Below, piece by piece: positions 53,600 through 62,373 of a stretch of 64,000 nt of DNA. Position 1 is the stretch's first letter. Each line of letters starts with the position of its first letter. Both the position numbers and the translations under genes were made by a program. The notes beneath the pieces are model-generated. The model ran no database searches. It saw nothing but the letters and a program-made list of their open reading frames with translations, and was not told the origin of the DNA. The stretch is from the NCBI GenBank assembly GCA_964369605.1, contig CAYJFD010000007.1, positions 9,016 through 73,015 of the forward strand, given 5' to 3'. The DNA is from CAYJFD01 sp964369605. GTDB lineage: Bacteria; Bacteroidota; Bacteroidia; Bacteroidales; UBA932.

Positions 53600-54343
53600 T
53601 TAAATAGGAATCGCAAAGGAAATACCGATATTTATTGATAGTAAATCTATTCTAAAGTCAGCAGAGCTAGTTACATAAGTACCTTCTTTTACTTGATTTG
53701 TTATCTGAGTTACCTTCTTATATTTTAAACCCATAATTCCGATAGAAGCTTCGACTGCTACTTCATCAGATATGAATACAGCTACACCAGGGACTACTCC
53801 TATTCCTAATTCCAGGGTTTCTTGAAATGTACCTGTCATTTCTGCTCCAAGACCGTCAGTAAATTTATTTTGTCCCATTCCAAAATTTAAGCCTATCTCG
53901 GTAAATAGAGCAAATCTAAGGCTCGACCCAAGTGGTATATAATTCCTGTAAATTCCTGATATATAATAGGTATGACTTACTCTATTTATATCATCCATTC
54001 CTAGGTCTAATTCTGGAATGTCTAAGGATAAGGCATCTAATGCCATAGATGATCTTGAGTAAGTGAATTTTACTCCTGCTGCCATATTATTTGCGAAGAA
54101 ATAGGAGATTTGAGGTGCTAATTTAAAGTTATAAGCTCCTGCTTGAATCTCATCAAATACTATAAATTTATAATTATTAAAATCATATTTCCTATACGAA
54201 AATGTTCCCCCGACTAGTAAATTCCCTTTCGGTATAAATACATTTTCTGTATTAAAGATATCTGCTCCTCTATCTAACTTCTGAGCATAGCTAAAATTTA
54301 TAGCTAAGAGAGAAAGGATGATCGTTAAAAATATTTTTTTCAT
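53600..54343 (-). CDS. Outer-membrane beta-barrel protein
   Basis: 247 residues with a signal peptide (IFLTIILSLLAINFSYAQ). It shows alternating amphipathic strands ending INIGISFAIPI, a pattern of small eight- to ten-stranded barrels. I cannot assign a function. It is the first gene of the minus-strand unit that continues through the PCMD lipoprotein to valS and beyond, with a -7 element 43 bases before its start. Confidence 0.78.
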   Translation of the reverse strand: MKKIFLTIILSLLAINFSYAQKLDRGADIFNTENVFIPKGNLLVGGTFSYRKYDFNNYKFIVFDEIQAGAYNFKLAPQISYFFANNMAAGVKFTYSRSSMALDALSLDIPELDLGMDDINRVSHTYYISGIYRNYIPLGSSLRFALFTEIGLNFGMGQNKFTDGLGAEMTGTFQETLELGIGVVPGVAVFISDEVAVEASIGIMGLKYKKVTQITNQVKEGTYVTSSADFRIDLLSINIGISFAIPI

Positions 54344-54385
54344 AATTTTCTATGGTTTTAAAAGCCTATTTTACCTATGATATTA

Positions 54386-54393
54386 CAAAGATA
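54386..54393 (-). promoter_or_regulatory. Candidate -7 element for the 54343-44628 unit
   Basis: The minus strand reads TATCTTTG 43 bases upstream of the outer-membrane protein start. It is divergent from the parE promoter. Confidence 0.45.
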
Positions 54394-54446
54394 ATTATTT
54401 TTACGACTCTTTAGATAAGAAAACAATCTATGTTAATTTTTTTTAC

Positions 54447-54454
54447 TAAATTTG
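54447..54454 (+). promoter_or_regulatory. Candidate -7 element for parE
   Basis: TAAATTTG lies 21 bases before the parE ATG. Confidence 0.5.
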
Positions 54455-54474
54455 TCCGCTAAATATTTTACTGA

Positions 54475-56313
54475 ATGAGTGAATACACAAAAGAATCCTT
54501 TGCCACCCTCGAGTGGAATGAGCATATCAGACAACGTCCTGGTATGTATATTGGTCATGTTGGAGATGGGTCATCCCCTCACCACGCAATATATGTACTT
54601 GTTAAGGAGGTTATAGACAACTCTATTGATGAATTCGCTATGGGTAATGGAAAACAGATAGATATTACCCTAGTCGATAGAACTATTTCTGTAAGAGATT
54701 ACGGACGTGGTATCCCTTTAGAGCGAGTGGTAGATGCTGCGAGTAAGATGATGAGCGGTGCGAAGTTTGACAATAAGACATTTCAGAAGAGTATTGGACT
54801 AAATGGTGTCGGACTTAAAGCGGTAAATGCTACATCAAGTGACTTCTTTATAGAATCTGTTAGAGAGGAAGTAGCTGTATGGGCAAAATTTCAAGCAGGT
54901 ATTCTTCTAGAAAAAGGAGAAAGAGAAGCTAAGAAAGAAAAAAATGGAACATTTGTAAGATTTACTGCTGACACTGAAGTGTTTAAGAATTATCAATATA
55001 ATATGGACTTCGTTGTAGAGATGGTTAGAAACTACTCTTATTTAAATAGAGGTCTTACGTTAAAATTAAATGATTCTATATATGCTTCAAAAAATGGATT
55101 ATTAGATTTAGTTAACGATAATTTAGGTTCAGAAGCTTTATATCCACCTATCCACCTTATGGGGCAAGATATAGAGATGGTTATTACTCACGGGGAAAAT
55201 CACGGAGAGAATATAGCTTCATTTGTAAATGGACAAAATACGACTCAAGGAGGTACGCACTTAGCTGCATTTAGAGAAGCAGTAGCTAAGACTATAAAAG
55301 ATTTTTATAAGAAGGACTACGACCCGATTGACATCAGACAGTATATAATAGGTGCGATTAGTATAAAAGTTGAAGATCCAGCCTTTGATGACCAGCCTAA
55401 GACAAAACTGGGATCTAAGGATATCAGTGAAGGTGTTAGTATTAGAAGTTTTATAGGAGACTTTATGAAGGAGGAGCTCGATAATTTCCTCCACAGAAAT
55501 CCAAATATTGCAGAATCTCTCCAAAAGAAGATTCAAGAATCTGAAAAAGAGCGTAAGGCTATCTCTACGATTCAGAAAGCGACTCGTGATAAGGTAAAAA
55601 AAGCAAGTCTTTGTAATAAGAAATTACGAGACTGTAGAGTGCACTATAATACAAAGAATCCTTTAGCGGAAAACACTACCCTATTTATTACTGAGGGAGA
55701 CTCTGCAAGTGGTTCTATAACTAAGGTAAGGGAGCCTAATACCCAAGCAGTTTTCTCACTACGAGGAAAACCTCTTAATGCCTATGAAAAGAGTAAAAGT
55801 GCTGTTCTTAGCAACGAAGAATTTATTCTTCTTAAGGCTGCACTTAATATAGATGAAGATTTTGACAATCTACGTTACAATAATATCGTGCTTGCAACTG
55901 ACGCAGACGTCGATGGTATGCATATTCGTCTACTATTAATGACATTTTTCTTAAAGTACTACCCTGAGCTAGTTAGAAGAGGACATGTTCATATCCTACA
56001 AACACCTTTATTTAGAGTAAGGAACAAGGTTAAGACTATCTATTGCTACGATGAAGAGGAAAAGCAAGCTGCGATTAAAACACTAGGTAAAGGTCATGAG
56101 ATAACACGATTTAAAGGACTAGGTGAGATATCTGACCACGAATTTAAAATATTTATAGGTGAGGATATGAGGCTAGACCCTGTCGTTCTTAGTCCAGATG
56201 ATAATATATCACATTTACTAGAGTTTTATATGGGTGCAAATACACCTTACAGAACAGATTTTATTAGAGCAAATCTAAGATCTGATGCTGTTATAGAAAG
56301 TACTACATTATAG
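54475..56313 (+). CDS. parE: DNA topoisomerase IV subunit B
   Basis: 612 residues, matching the shorter ParE form of Bacteroidota rather than GyrB. The GHKL ATPase shows EVIDNSIDEF, RDYGRGIP and GLNGVGLKAVNA. The TOPRIM domain shows ITEGDSASGSI and ATDADVDGMHIR. With ParC it decatenates chromosomes by ATP-driven strand passage. The ParC partner is not in the window. Assignment of ParE over GyrB rests on length and the opening text (EWNEHIRQRPGMYIGHVGDG). Confidence 0.93.
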   Translation: MSEYTKESFATLEWNEHIRQRPGMYIGHVGDGSSPHHAIYVLVKEVIDNSIDEFAMGNGKQIDITLVDRTISVRDYGRGIPLERVVDAASKMMSGAKFDNKTFQKSIGLNGVGLKAVNATSSDFFIESVREEVAVWAKFQAGILLEKGEREAKKEKNGTFVRFTADTEVFKNYQYNMDFVVEMVRNYSYLNRGLTLKLNDSIYASKNGLLDLVNDNLGSEALYPPIHLMGQDIEMVITHGENHGENIASFVNGQNTTQGGTHLAAFREAVAKTIKDFYKKDYDPIDIRQYIIGAISIKVEDPAFDDQPKTKLGSKDISEGVSIRSFIGDFMKEELDNFLHRNPNIAESLQKKIQESEKERKAISTIQKATRDKVKKASLCNKKLRDCRVHYNTKNPLAENTTLFITEGDSASGSITKVREPNTQAVFSLRGKPLNAYEKSKSAVLSNEEFILLKAALNIDEDFDNLRYNNIVLATDADVDGMHIRLLLMTFFLKYYPELVRRGHVHILQTPLFRVRNKVKTIYCYDEEEKQAAIKTLGKGHEITRFKGLGEISDHEFKIFIGEDMRLDPVVLSPDDNISHLLEFYMGANTPYRTDFIRANLRSDAVIESTTL

Positions 56314-56351
56314 TTTCCAGAATCTGGGAGCATAAAATAAATTAGAATCCA

Positions 56352-56906
56352 ATGAATACTAAATTAGCGAATTTTTTACTTAAATCCTTAGGATGGACAG
56401 CTGTAGATCCTGTTGCTCCTGAAGATAAATGTATTATACTAGGAGTGCCACATACTTCAGGTTGGGACTTTGTGATATCATATTTATACTACAGCGCTGT
56501 TGGAGGCAAGGCAAATGTTTTTGTAAAAAAATCATTTTTTGTTTGGCCACTTGCTCCTCTTATGAGAGCTCTAGGTGCAGTACCAGTAGATAGATCCAAA
56601 GGAACGAACCTAGTGGTAGAAACTATCAAAAGTTTTAATGCTAAAGAGCACATTCACTTAGCGATCGCACCTGAAGGTACAAGAAAGGCGACAAGTAAAT
56701 GGAAGCTAGGATTTCACACTATAGCTAGAGCAACAGGCGCATCTGTTTATCTAGGCTACTTTGATTGGAAAACAAAGACTATAGGTCGTGGACAGAAATT
56801 CGAAATCAGCGATGACCCTAAAGCTGATTTAGAAAAGATTTTAAAAATATATTCAGAAATGAACTTAGAGGGTAAGTTCCCAGAAAAATATACAACTGGG
56901 CATTAA
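56352..56906 (+). CDS. PlsC-like 1-acylglycerol-3-phosphate acyltransferase family protein
   Basis: 184 residues. The acyltransferase HxxxxD motif appears as HTSGWD, and the second motif as APEGTR. It is short and lacks a clear membrane helix, like the small acyltransferases of Bacteroidota that act on glycerophospholipid or amino lipid precursors. It is followed 19 bases later by an acyl-CoA synthetase, so the pair probably activates and transfers fatty acids. Confidence 0.87.
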   Translation: MNTKLANFLLKSLGWTAVDPVAPEDKCIILGVPHTSGWDFVISYLYYSAVGGKANVFVKKSFFVWPLAPLMRALGAVPVDRSKGTNLVVETIKSFNAKEHIHLAIAPEGTRKATSKWKLGFHTIARATGASVYLGYFDWKTKTIGRGQKFEISDDPKADLEKILKIYSEMNLEGKFPEKYTTGH

Positions 56907-56925
56907 TTTTGAGGTTTAGATTATT

Positions 56926-58581
56926 ATGCAAAAAAAAGATATTAGCACACTGCGTGAGTTGTTTGACTATGCAGTTGAAAACTATAAAGATAATAAGTCT
57001 TTATATTTCATTGACACAGACGGTTACACCTATGGTCAATTTGGAGAGAAAACTATTGAAGTTTCAAATATTTTAGCGGAATACGGAATAGAAGCTAAAG
57101 ATAAGGTAGGAATTTTATCTCAAAATATGCCAAACTGGGGTATTTCCTTTTTCGCAATATCAGGCTTTGGAAGAATTTCCATTCCAATTTTACCGGATTT
57201 CTCAGAGAGTGACATCAAACATATTCTTAAACACTCAGAGTGTAAAGCCCTATTTATCTCTAAGAGATTACTTCCAAAATTACTAGATAAGGCGAAGGAT
57301 AGACTTTCTCTTATTGTACTTTTAGATGACTTTTCTGTTATAAAAGGAGAGAAATTAGAAGGACAAGAGATCAAAGAAATCCCTAGTGAACAAATTAAAA
57401 CAGAAGACCTTACAACGATTATCTACACTTCAGGTACAACTGGTAGTTCAAAGGGGGTTATGTTAACTCATAAGAATCTTTGCGTAAATCTTCATAACTG
57501 TGAGGCTTTAAGACCAAGTTTTAGCTGGGATAGATGGCTTTCTTTGCTTCCTTTATCTCACACCTTTGAAAATAGCTTGAGTCTACTTCTTCCTATTTTC
57601 GCTGGAGGATCAGTATGCTATATTGAAAAGGTTCCTACTCCTACTGTATTAATGAGTGCTTTAGCAAAAGTAAAACCTACAACTGTACTATCAGTTCCTC
57701 TTATCATAGAGAAAATATATAAAAATGGTGTTGAATCGCAGTTACAAAAATCTCCAGTTTCACGTTTCCTAATGAAGATACCTGCTACAAGAAAAGTACT
57801 TCATCGTATTGCAGGTAAGAAACTTATGGAGAAATTTGGAGGCGAGTTAAGATTCTTCGGTATAGGTGGAGCGAAGCTCAATGCCAAAGTTGAACGCTTC
57901 TTATATGAAGGTAAATTCCCTTACGCCATAGGTTATGGACTAACAGAGACTTCTCCTCTTCTTGCAGGAGCTACAACTGACATCGTTAGGATAGGATCCA
58001 CTGGAAAAGCAGCAGCAAGTGTAACACTTAAGCTACGCAATGTTGACCCGACGACAGGTCTTGGTGAAATTATAGCTAAAGGAGATAATATTATGCAAGG
58101 TTACTATAAGAATCCAGAGGCGACAAAAGAAGCCTTTACTGAAGATGGCTGGTTCATTACTAGAGATTTAGGTAGCTATGATAAAGATGGTATGTTATAT
58201 ATTAAAGGACGAACTAATAATACTATCCTTGGCCCTAGTGGAGAGAATATCTACCCTGAAGATATAGAAAATGTGTTAAATAGCCATGATTTTATTAATG
58301 AATCTTTAATTACTGAGGAAAAAGGAAGACTTAAGGCCTTAGTTCACTTTAACCAAGAAAAGCTAAATGCTTTTTTCGAGGCAAAAGATGAGTTTAAGCA
58401 GAATGCAACTGAAAAAATGGAAGCTCTAAAGAAAGAGATTCTTGAATATGTGAATCAGAAGGTAAGTAGATTTGCGAAGATCAGTGAGATCCTAGAACAG
58501 AAGGAAGAATTCCAGAAAACTGCCACGCAGAAAATTAAACGATTTTTATATACTCAAAAAGGTATTACAGAGAAAAATTAA
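56926..58581 (+). CDS. AMP-binding long-chain acyl-CoA (or acyl-ACP) synthetase
   Basis: 551 residues. The adenylate-forming motifs are clear: TIIYTSGTTGSSKGVMLTHK, GYGLTETSPLL and a C-terminal IKGRTNNTILGPSGENIYP. It activates fatty acids with ATP to acyl-AMP and then a thioester. It is co-transcribed with the small acyltransferase just upstream. The C-terminal region (about 480-551) is extended and charged. Confidence 0.92.
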   Translation: MQKKDISTLRELFDYAVENYKDNKSLYFIDTDGYTYGQFGEKTIEVSNILAEYGIEAKDKVGILSQNMPNWGISFFAISGFGRISIPILPDFSESDIKHILKHSECKALFISKRLLPKLLDKAKDRLSLIVLLDDFSVIKGEKLEGQEIKEIPSEQIKTEDLTTIIYTSGTTGSSKGVMLTHKNLCVNLHNCEALRPSFSWDRWLSLLPLSHTFENSLSLLLPIFAGGSVCYIEKVPTPTVLMSALAKVKPTTVLSVPLIIEKIYKNGVESQLQKSPVSRFLMKIPATRKVLHRIAGKKLMEKFGGELRFFGIGGAKLNAKVERFLYEGKFPYAIGYGLTETSPLLAGATTDIVRIGSTGKAAASVTLKLRNVDPTTGLGEIIAKGDNIMQGYYKNPEATKEAFTEDGWFITRDLGSYDKDGMLYIKGRTNNTILGPSGENIYPEDIENVLNSHDFINESLITEEKGRLKALVHFNQEKLNAFFEAKDEFKQNATEKMEALKKEILEYVNQKVSRFAKISEILEQKEEFQKTATQKIKRFLYTQKGITEKN

Positions 58582-58582
58582 G

Positions 58583-58590
58583 TACCTTTG
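58583..58590 (+). promoter_or_regulatory. Candidate -7 element for dnaN
   Basis: TACCTTTG lies 52 bases before the dnaN ATG and right after the acyl-CoA synthetase stop, so dnaN probably has its own promoter. Confidence 0.5.
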
Positions 58591-58641
58591 TATAGAACAA
58601 CAGTAAATATATTTATCATCATTCCTTAACACACTTAGAAA

Positions 58642-59765
58642 ATGAAATTTATAGTATCAAGCCACGAATTATCATCAGGATTAGCAGATGTAGCAAAGGT
58701 TATCCCATCAAAGTCGGTATACCCTATGCTAGAGAATCTATTATTCACTATCCAAGATGATATCCTTATAGTTAAAGCCTCAGATAATGAGATAACTCTA
58801 ACTGCAGAAATCAAGTTGAATGAAGTAATAGAGGCTGGCTCTGTAGCGGTGCCAGGTAAGCTAATAGTAGATTCACTGAAGAATTTCCACGATATTCCTA
58901 TCCAAATTAGTAGTAATGAAGAGAATAATACTCTAACTATTAAATGGGTTAATGGCGAGTCGGCTATACCTTTCCTTAGTGCTGCAGACTATCCAGAACT
59001 TCCTAAAACTGAAGGAGATATGAATAATATTATCCTAGAAGCTTCTCAGTTATCTAATGGTATTAACTCGACTATCTTTGCGACTACTGACGATGAACTT
59101 AGACCTATAATGAATGGTATTTTTATAGAAAATACTCCTGACGGAACATCATTTGCGGCTACGGATACTCACAAGCTTTCTTGTTATACAATTAATGATA
59201 TAGTATGTGAGGAAGATAAAAAAAGTTCATTTATACTACATAAGAAGGCTGCATCTATACTTAAGTCATTATTAGTGAAGTCTTCTAATAAGGTAGATGT
59301 AAGTTTTGATGAGAAAAATGCTAGATTTACTTTTGATAAATTTACTCTTGTATGTAGACATATAGAAGGTAATTTCCCAGCATTCCGTAGTATCATACCT
59401 AAAAACAACCCAAACCGCCTAGTTATAGATAGAAGTAAATTGTTAGAAACAGTAAAAAGAATTACACCTTTCGCTAACCAAGCAACTCAGCATATCAAAC
59501 TATCTATGTCTTTTAACCAGTTAGTAGTTTCTACTATCGATGTTAACTCTATTACTTATGCAAAAGAGTCATTGGTAACTATGATGGCGAGGCTACAGAA
59601 ATAGGATTTAAGGCAGCATCAATTATGGAAATTTTAAATAACATATCGAGTGAGGAGGTTGTATTAGATTTTATGGATAATCGCAAGGCTGTACTTATCG
59701 TTCCTAACGATACAGATGAGCCTAATGTAAATTATCTATCACTTATTATGCCTGTTTATATTTAA
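58642..59765 (+). CDS. dnaN: DNA polymerase III sliding clamp (beta), with a frameshift in this sequence
   Basis: The first frame gives 320 residues (to a stop at 59602-59604), about 50 short of a normal clamp. Up to AKESL it is standard DnaN. The missing C-terminus is present in another frame directly after: NYDGEATEIGFKAASIMEIL, continuing to LSLIMPVYI and a TAA at 59763-59765. Joining the frames near 59571-59576 gives a full-length protein of about 374 residues. One missing base, for example GG read where GGG is expected at 59574-59575, explains everything. The clamp is essential, so a sequencing or assembly error is most likely. It loads as a dimer on DNA to tether polymerase. The exonuclease gene follows 29 bases later. 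Confidence 0.9.
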
Positions 59766-59794
59766 GATACAAAGTAAGTTCAAGGTAAATATAT

Positions 59795-60556
59795 ATGGAG
59801 TTAAATCTTAAAAATCCCCTACTCTTCTTCGATATAGAGAGTACAGGACTAAATATAGCGAAAGATAGAATAGTTGAGATATGTGCACTAAAGGTGCTTC
59901 CTAATGGAGATCAAGAAATTAAAACTAGGAGAATTAATCCTACGATTCCCATCTCTAAAGAAGCATCCGAGATCCATGGTATATCAGATGAAGATGTAAA
60001 AGACTGTCCTACATTTACTCAGGTGGCTAAATCTTTAGCATCTTGGATGAGTGGCTGTGATATAGCTGGTTACAACTCATTGAGATTTGATATTCCACTA
60101 TTGGCAGAAGAATTTTTAAGAGCAGATGTAGATTTTGACTTTAGGAAAAGAAAGTTAATAGATGTTCAGAATATTTTTCATAAAATGGAAAAAAGAACGC
60201 TAGTAGCCGCCTATAAATTCTATTGTCAAAAAGATCTAACTAATGCTCACTCAGCTGAAGCAGATACTATCGCTACCTATGAAGTACTTAAATCTCAGCT
60301 AGATAAATATCCAGAATTAGAAAACGATATGGAATTTTTATCTGAATTTTCAGCTAAAATGCGAAATGTAGACTATGCTGGACGTATCATCTTAGATGAT
60401 AATGATGTTCCTACCATTTCGTTTGGAAAACATAAAGGTCGCCCAGTAACAGATGTCCTTAAAAAAGAGCCTAGTTACTATGACTGGATTATGAAAGGTG
60501 ATTTTACATTAGATACTAAAAGAGTACTTACAGATATTAAATTATCGATGAAGTAG
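59795..60556 (+). CDS. DnaQ-like 3'-5' exonuclease
   Basis: 253 residues. DEDDh motifs are present: FFDIESTGLN (Exo I), YNSLRFDIPLLAEEF (Exo II) and AHSAEADTIATYEVL (Exo III with its histidine and aspartate). The C-terminal part (FGKHKGRPVTDVLKKEPSYY) is a small DUF3820-like tail. It is probably the proofreading epsilon-type subunit or a related exonuclease, and its place next to the clamp gene dnaN supports a replication role. A dedicated repair exonuclease is the alternative. Confidence 0.9.
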   Translation: MELNLKNPLLFFDIESTGLNIAKDRIVEICALKVLPNGDQEIKTRRINPTIPISKEASEIHGISDEDVKDCPTFTQVAKSLASWMSGCDIAGYNSLRFDIPLLAEEFLRADVDFDFRKRKLIDVQNIFHKMEKRTLVAAYKFYCQKDLTNAHSAEADTIATYEVLKSQLDKYPELENDMEFLSEFSAKMRNVDYAGRIILDDNDVPTISFGKHKGRPVTDVLKKEPSYYDWIMKGDFTLDTKRVLTDIKLSMK

Positions 60557-60569
60557 ACTACTACTTGTA

Positions 60570-61139
60570 ATGAATATTCTCATACTTCCATATAAAGAGG
60601 AAAATTTTAGATATAGATCTGATGGAACTTTGATACGTTCCATCGATGACTATTTTCTTCCTGATTACGTTAAGAAAATAGAAATATCTCCAGTATTATG
60701 TATTAAGGCATTTAGACCTGCAAAGGCTCTAGATGCCCAATACGTACATAGATATATTAACTCCTTTTCATTTGGACTACTAATTCATCCACATTTAAAT
60801 GATGAATTAGAAGATAACCGTATATTTCTCGAAAATTCACTAGACTATACTACCCTAATTCCTAAGGACTTAATAGATCTTTCCGAACTTGAGAACTTCC
60901 TAGGTTCTATCTCTGAGAGGTTTTCTATAGTGCGTAACAACGAGCAACTTTTTACTGAACTATCAAGTCTTAGTATGGAGGAAATATTTTCTAAGATAGC
61001 ATCTATCACCGAATACGCATCTCTTAGAATAGGTGATTTCATCTTATTTGAGCTAGCGCAGCAAAAAGAAGTAAGTATAGGTGATCAAATAAGCTCTTTT
61101 ATCGAAGGTAAACCTAGCCTTGAGCTAAGAATTCGCTAA
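60570..61139 (+). CDS. Uncharacterised protein, possible FAH-fold resemblance
   Basis: 189 residues, no signal peptide or membrane segment. I do not recognise a named family with confidence. The C-terminus (LRIGDFILFELAQQKEVSIG, then DQISSFIEG) resembles the closing strands of fumarylacetoacetate hydrolase-fold enzymes, where a GD-I/L pattern precedes LxxGD. The acidic metal ligands of true FAH enzymes are not obvious. It lies 13 bases after the exonuclease gene and is likely co-transcribed with dnaN. Confidence 0.6.
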   Translation: MNILILPYKEENFRYRSDGTLIRSIDDYFLPDYVKKIEISPVLCIKAFRPAKALDAQYVHRYINSFSFGLLIHPHLNDELEDNRIFLENSLDYTTLIPKDLIDLSELENFLGSISERFSIVRNNEQLFTELSSLSMEEIFSKIASITEYASLRIGDFILFELAQQKEVSIGDQISSFIEGKPSLELRIR

Positions 61140-61140
61140 G

Positions 61141-62373
61141 CTACTCCTCCCCTTTCTCTTTTGCGATTATAGATAGTACAGCTGTAGCTGCTGTAGAAAA
61201 TGCGATTTGCAGATTATATCCACCGGTATCTGCATCAAGATTTATCATCTCTCCGATAAGATATAGATTCTCTACCTTTCTCGACTCCATTGTCTTGCGC
61301 GAAATATCCTTTAGAGATACTCCTCCTGAGGTTATAACACATCTTTGATAACCGACATACGAAGTAATAGGAAATACCCAGGATTTAAGACTAGAAGCTA
61401 ATGTAGATTTATTTAGCCTTGGAAAGGACGCCATAAATGGGTTTATTAAATCTCTTGGCATAAGACTTCTTAAGAAATTTTCTAATCTCAATGAAGGTAA
61501 GAACTCTTTTTCTATTCTCCTTGAAAGCTGTTCTTCACTCACGCTAGGTTTTAGATCTAATACTAATTCTACTTTTTGGCCTTTGTTTAGAGCTATTACT
61601 GCTTTTCTACTCAGTCTAAACCCTAATGCTCCCTCTATTCCTCCATCTGTAAAGCTTAGTTCTCCAAATTCTTCTTGATGTATCTTATTTTCTATACTAA
61701 GCGAAAGTTTAACATTCTTTAATGTCACGCCTAATAATTTATGATCATACTTCACTGGAGTTAAAGCTGTTAAAGAAGGTAAAGTAGCTTCGATTTTATG
61801 CGCTCCTAATTCTTGAGCGATTTTATAACCGTCTCCAGTACTACCTGTACTAGGATAGGACAAGCCACCAGTAGCTAACACCACATATTTAGAATAAACT
61901 TTGATTTCTCTATCACCTTCTAATGCTTCTATACAGAATAAATCATCTTGTTTTGTAATATTCAGAACTCTAGTATTTGTTTGAATATCTATTTTTGAAC
62001 GAATGTTTCGAACTAGAACATCCCTGACATCATGACTTCTATCACTTTGAGGATATGCGCGCTCACCTCTTTCTACCTTCGTTGGAAGACCTAGAGAATT
62101 AAAATAGTTCAAGACATCTTCATTTGTAAAATTCCAAAATGCAAATTTGAAAAAATTTGCATCTGGGTGTATATGAGTCGAGAATTCACTCCAGGGTTTC
62201 ATATTAGTGATATTGCAACGCCCCTTACCTGTAATTAGTATTTTACGTCCGCACTGATGCTCCTTTTCTAGTAGTAGAACATCTAGGTCACTACCTAATA
62301 AGCGAGAAGCTGCCATTAGTCCAGCAGCTCCTCCTCCTATAATTATTACGTCTCGTTTTAGTATTTGAGCCAT
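61141..62373 (-). CDS. BaiN/HI0933-family NAD(P)/FAD-dependent oxidoreductase
   Basis: 410 residues. The FAD-binding Rossmann motif is IIIGGGAAGLMAASRLL, followed by the family marker GRKILITGKGRCNITN. ATGGLSYPSTGSTGDGY and a C-terminal GEMINLDADTGGYNLQIAFST complete the pattern. The physiological substrate of most members is unknown; some act on steroids or flavin-dependent reductions. Its start overlaps the permease gene end by 16 bases, so it is the last gene of that unit. Confidence 0.92.
   Translation of the reverse strand: MAQILKRDVIIIGGGAAGLMAASRLLGSDLDVLLLEKEHQCGRKILITGKGRCNITNMKPWSEFSTHIHPDANFFKFAFWNFTNEDVLNYFNSLGLPTKVERGERAYPQSDRSHDVRDVLVRNIRSKIDIQTNTRVLNITKQDDLFCIEALEGDREIKVYSKYVVLATGGLSYPSTGSTGDGYKIAQELGAHKIEATLPSLTALTPVKYDHKLLGVTLKNVKLSLSIENKIHQEEFGELSFTDGGIEGALGFRLSRKAVIALNKGQKVELVLDLKPSVSEEQLSRRIEKEFLPSLRLENFLRSLMPRDLINPFMASFPRLNKSTLASSLKSWVFPITSYVGYQRCVITSGGVSLKDISRKTMESRKVENLYLIGEMINLDADTGGYNLQIAFSTAATAVLSIIAKEKGEE

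Noticed and set aside
59562..59604. Programmed -1 ribosomal frameshift in dnaN
   Set aside because: There is no X-XXY-YYZ slippery heptamer and no evident downstream stem or pseudoknot; a missing base is simpler.
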